Shown piece by piece: positions 61,065 to 64,000 of a stretch of DNA of 64,000 nt. The DNA comes from Flavobacterium sp. (lineage in GTDB: Bacteria; Bacteroidota; Bacteroidia; Flavobacteriales; Flavobacteriaceae): NCBI GenBank assembly GCA_014377455.1, contig JACMPO010000243.1, forward strand, positions 1-64,000, written 5' to 3'. The first letter of the stretch is position 1, and each line of letters opens with the position of its first letter. The notes beneath the pieces are model-generated. The model was not told the origin of the DNA, made no database searches, and worked only from the letters and a program-made list of their open reading frames with translations. The position numbers and the translations under genes are program-made.

Positions 61065-62855
61065 TTAAAAGCAATAATTATTTTCTGTAACTAGTTTGTT
61101 AGTAATGATTTCTCTCAGTGCAACAATGTTTGGCATATTGGTATATTTTGTAAATCGTCGTAAACCCATAAGCATCATTCGTTGTTCATCGCCTTCTGCA
61201 AAAGAAATAATACTTTCTTTTCCTTTTAAATTTACAATGTCAACAGCTTTGTACAAATAAAGTTTTGCCATCGCGATTTGCTCTTTTACTTTATCTTCAC
61301 CTTTACGTTTTACATTTTTTTCTGTTCTCAAAATAGTGCTTTCAGCCATATAAATTTCGATTAGCATGTCGGCTGCCGCCATTAATAATTGTTGGTGAGC
61401 ATCTAAATCGGGTCCAAATTTTTGAACTGCGGCTCCTGCAACCATAAGAAATGCTTTTTTCAGATTGGCAATTATTGCTTTTTCTTCAGCAAATAATTCA
61501 GAATAATCAGGAGTTTCAAATGATGGAATTCCCATTAATTCTTCTTGAACTTTTGATGCTGGTCCAAGTAAATCAACGTGACCTTTCATGGCTTTTTTAA
61601 TTAACATTCCAACCGATAACATTCGGTTAATTTCATTTGTTCCTTCATAAATTCTAGCAATTCTGGCATCGCGCCAAGCACTTTCCATTGGCGTATCTTC
61701 GCTAAATCCCATTCCTCCAAAAATTTGAATTCCTTCGTCAGCACAATTTTGTACATCTTCTGAAACTGCAACTTTTAAGATGGAACATTCTATAGCAAAT
61801 TCTTCAACACCTTTTAGTTCAGCTTCTTGATGCGAATTGCCTTTGGAAACTTGAGCATTTATTCGATCTTCAATTGCTTTTGCAGCTCGGTAAGTTGCGC
61901 TTTCTCCTGCATAACAACTTGTTGCCATTTCTGCTAATTTATAACGGATGGCTCCAAATTGTGCGATAGGAGTGTTAAATTGTACTCTTTCGTTTGCATA
62001 TTGTATTGCTCCAGATGTAACTCTGCGTTGTGCGTCTAAACAAGCAGCCGCTAATTTGATTCGACCAACATTTAGTGAGTTCATGGCAATTTTAAATCCG
62101 TTTCCTCTTTCAGACAGCATGTTTTCAACAGGAACTTTTGTCTCATTAAAGAAAACTTGACGTGTCGAAGAAGCTCGAATTCCTAATTTATGTTCTTCTT
62201 CATTCATTGAAATTCCGTTAGAAGAATCATTTTCTACAATGAAACCAGTAATATTTTTATCATCACCAATTCGGGCAAAAACTATAAATACAGAACAAAA
62301 TCCAGCATTGGAAATCCACATTTTTTGTCCTGTTATGGAATACGTTTTTTCATCATCAGATAAAACAGCTTTTGTTTTTCCTGAATTTGCATCTGATCCT
62401 GCTCCTGGTTCTGTTAAACAATAAGCACCAAACCATTCGCCGGAAGCTAATTTTGGTACATATTTTAATTTTTGCTCTTCATTTCCATATAAGGTAATTG
62501 GCATAGTTCCAATTCCAGTATGTGCACCAAAAGCTGTTGAAAACGAACCTGTTGCACCCGAAATATAATCACAAACCAAACATGTATCTACAAATCCCAT
62601 TCCTAATCCGCCATAAGCTTCTGGAACAGCGATTCCTAAAAATCCCATTTCACCAGCTTTTCTCATGGAAGCTTCTGTGTAAGCGTAATCTTTTTTCTCA
62701 AATTTGTCTTTGTGTGCCCACAATTCTTTATCAGTAAATTCTTTTACCGAATCGCGCATCATCAGTTGTTCTTCAGAGAAATCTTCTGGTGTAAAAACGT
62801 CTTCACATTTTGTTTCTTTAACTAGGAATTGTCCACCTCTTGTTATTTCGCTCAT
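61065..62855 (-). CDS. Acyl-CoA dehydrogenase family protein
   Basis: This 596-residue FAD-dependent enzyme makes the first step of fatty-acid beta-oxidation. AYCLTEPGAGSDANSGKTKA (near residue 143) and GQKMWISNAGFCSVFIVFARI (near residue 177) bind FAD. The GFSEDTPMESAWRDARIARI region (near residue 384) carries the C-terminal FAD motif, with IYEGTNEINRML following. A helical extension of about 150 residues follows the core, as in long-chain or VLCAD-like forms. It lies downstream of the thiolase on the same strand, with a palindromic repeat in the gap. Confidence 0.93.
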   Translation of the reverse strand: MSEITRGGQFLVKETKCEDVFTPEDFSEEQLMMRDSVKEFTDKELWAHKDKFEKKDYAYTEASMRKAGEMGFLGIAVPEAYGGLGMGFVDTCLVCDYISGATGSFSTAFGAHTGIGTMPITLYGNEEQKLKYVPKLASGEWFGAYCLTEPGAGSDANSGKTKAVLSDDEKTYSITGQKMWISNAGFCSVFIVFARIGDDKNITGFIVENDSSNGISMNEEEHKLGIRASSTRQVFFNETKVPVENMLSERGNGFKIAMNSLNVGRIKLAAACLDAQRRVTSGAIQYANERVQFNTPIAQFGAIRYKLAEMATSCYAGESATYRAAKAIEDRINAQVSKGNSHQEAELKGVEEFAIECSILKVAVSEDVQNCADEGIQIFGGMGFSEDTPMESAWRDARIARIYEGTNEINRMLSVGMLIKKAMKGHVDLLGPASKVQEELMGIPSFETPDYSELFAEEKAIIANLKKAFLMVAGAAVQKFGPDLDAHQQLLMAAADMLIEIYMAESTILRTEKNVKRKGEDKVKEQIAMAKLYLYKAVDIVNLKGKESIISFAEGDEQRMMLMGLRRFTKYTNMPNIVALREIITNKLVTENNYCF

Positions 62856-62885
62856 TTTTATTTTTTTTATATTTTATCTACAAAC

Positions 62886-62963
62886 TTGTCATTCCGAGGC
62901 ACGAGGAATCTCATCAAGCTATTCCTCATTTGTTATGAGATTCCTCCTTCGTCGGAATGACAA
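62886..62963. repeat. Imperfect 78-bp palindrome between beta-oxidation genes
   Basis: Starts TTGTCATTCCGAGGCACGAG and ends with the matching CGTCGGAATGACAA; inner arms GGAATCTCA and TGAGATTCC pair too. REP/MITE-like elements with this GTCATTCCGA core are scattered in many bacterial genomes. It should fold in RNA between the thiolase and acyl-CoA dehydrogenase cistrons. Confidence 0.8.
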
Positions 62964-62985
62964 AAGGCAGAGGAACCAATTTTAA

Positions 62986-64000
62986 TTACAGTAGTTCATA
63001 AATTCCAGCACTTCCTTGCCCAGTTCCAACACACATACTTACAATTCCGTATTTCGATTTTGTTAATCGCATTTCGTCAAATAGTTGAACCGATAATTTA
63101 GCACCTGTGCAACCTAATGGATGACCAAGTGCAATTGCACCACCATTTACGTTTACGATGTCTGGATTTAATCCTAATTCTCTAACAACTGCTAAAGATT
63201 GTGATGCAAAAGCTTCGTTTAATTCGATTAAATCAATATCATTCAATGTTAATCCTGCTTGTTTTAATGCTTTCGGAATGGCTTTTACTGGACCAATTCC
63301 CATGATTCTTGGTTCAACTCCTGCTGATGCAAAATTTACTAATCGTGCGATAGGAGTAACGCCTAATTCTTTCACCAATTCTTCACTCATAATTAGTACA
63401 AACGCTGCACCATCACTCATTTGAGAAGAATTTCCTGCGGTAACCGAACCATCTGCAGCAAAAACAGGTTTTAGTTTTCCTAAAGCTGCAATATTAGTAT
63501 CTGCTCTTGGACCTTCGTCTTTGCTTACTATGTAAGATTTAGTTTCTTTTTTACCATTTTCATTAATGAAAGTTTGCTCCACCGTAATGGGAACAATTTG
63601 TTTGTCAAATTTACCTTCGGCTTGGGCTTTCAACGCTTTTTGATGCGAATGAAATGCAAACTCATCTTGATCTTCACGAGAAATATTGAATTGTTTGGCA
63701 ACTGCTTCTGCAGTTAAACCCATTCCCCAATAATAATCTTCGTTTCCTTCTTTTGCGACTGCGTAATCTGGAGTTGGTTTATATCCGCCCATTGGAATAA
63801 AACTCATACTTTCAGCTCCGCCAGCGATGATACAATCAGCCATTCCGCTTTGGATTTTTGCTGTTGCCATTCCAATAGTTTCTAATCCTGAGGCGCAATA
63901 TCTGTTAACGGTTACGCCTGGAACATCGGTAACTTTTAATCCCATTAAGGAGATTAATCGACCCACGTTTAAACCTTGTTCGGCTTCTGGCATAGCGTTT
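62986..64000 (-). CDS. Acetyl-CoA acyltransferase (thiolase), truncated by window edge
   Basis: The reading frame continues past the right edge (NAMPEAEQGLNVGRLISLMG is internal to the family). About 337 of roughly 390 residues are visible. The nucleophile Cys is in VNRYCASGLETIGMA, the catalytic His in ALGHPLGCTGAK, and the second Cys in MCVGTGQGSAGIYE at the C terminus. It cleaves 3-ketoacyl-CoA in beta-oxidation with the acyl-CoA dehydrogenase downstream. The start codon is outside the window. Confidence 0.95.
   Translation of the reverse strand, partial: NAMPEAEQGLNVGRLISLMGLKVTDVPGVTVNRYCASGLETIGMATAKIQSGMADCIIAGGAESMSFIPMGGYKPTPDYAVAKEGNEDYYWGMGLTAEAVAKQFNISREDQDEFAFHSHQKALKAQAEGKFDKQIVPITVEQTFINENGKKETKSYIVSKDEGPRADTNIAALGKLKPVFAADGSVTAGNSSQMSDGAAFVLIMSEELVKELGVTPIARLVNFASAGVEPRIMGIGPVKAIPKALKQAGLTLNDIDLIELNEAFASQSLAVVRELGLNPDIVNVNGGAIALGHPLGCTGAKLSVQLFDEMRLTKSKYGIVSMCVGTGQGSAGIYELL

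Overview
The window looks like chromosomal DNA of a member of the Flavobacteriaceae, close to Flavobacterium. The DNA is very AT-rich. Promoters carry the Bacteroidetes -7 motif TAnnTTTG. One secreted protein ends in a type A sorting domain of the type IX secretion system. Family markers include BatA, a LETM1-related protein, DUF4920, DUF6671, split transketolase and a fused RimB-RimK protein. No rRNA, CRISPR array, prophage or plasmid backbone was seen. The only RNA gene found is one tRNA-Thr(UGU).

Layout: 0-1 kb holds a 14-unit 21-bp tandem repeat and an empty stretch. 1-9.5 kb holds an SDR (dienoyl-CoA reductase type), a Gfo/Idh oxidoreductase, pcm, a secreted cyanophycinase-like protein, and a minus-strand operon (BatA, dihydroorotase-like protein lacking metal ligands, small membrane protein, esterase, HTH regulator). 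9.6-15.5 kb runs rightward: idi, queD, bcp, pyrF, a metal-receptor protein, prfA, manA, a small protein and tRNA-Thr. 15.7-21.5 kb runs leftward: the two transketolase halves with an unknown gene between them, a mini-lipoprotein and uvrA. 21.6-28.1 kb is a TetR-ABC-HlyD-TolC export cluster whose ABC protein has degenerate catalytic motifs, followed by a LETM1-related protein.

28.1-36.3 kb is the most distinctive region. A CbbR/CcmR-like LysR regulator and a cytoplasmic beta-carbonic anhydrase face a tight seven-gene rightward array: isocitrate dehydrogenase, two small coiled-coil paralogues, a DUF6671 zinc protein, Sua5, an SbtA-type bicarbonate transporter and a lipoprotein beta-carbonic anhydrase. 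oxyR follows with its own promoter. The gene content suggests a bicarbonate acquisition unit tied to 2-oxoglutarate metabolism in a heterotroph. That reading is inference.

36.4-55.1 kb holds small paralogues, mnmD with a c-type cytochrome lipoprotein and DUF4920, ilvE, a TPR protein, gyrA, clpC, rimB-rimK, a DUF421 protein, sdaA, a SIMPL protein, a membrane/exported protein pair and ggt. At 55.1-55.8 kb a perfect 25-bp inverted repeat encloses a decayed GxxExxY gene, and one repeat arm supplies the ggt start codon. 55.8-64 kb holds acpH, glmM, a ClC channel, a conserved hypothetical, sodC, an acyl-CoA dehydrogenase and a thiolase cut by the window edge. The last two form a fatty-acid beta-oxidation pair.
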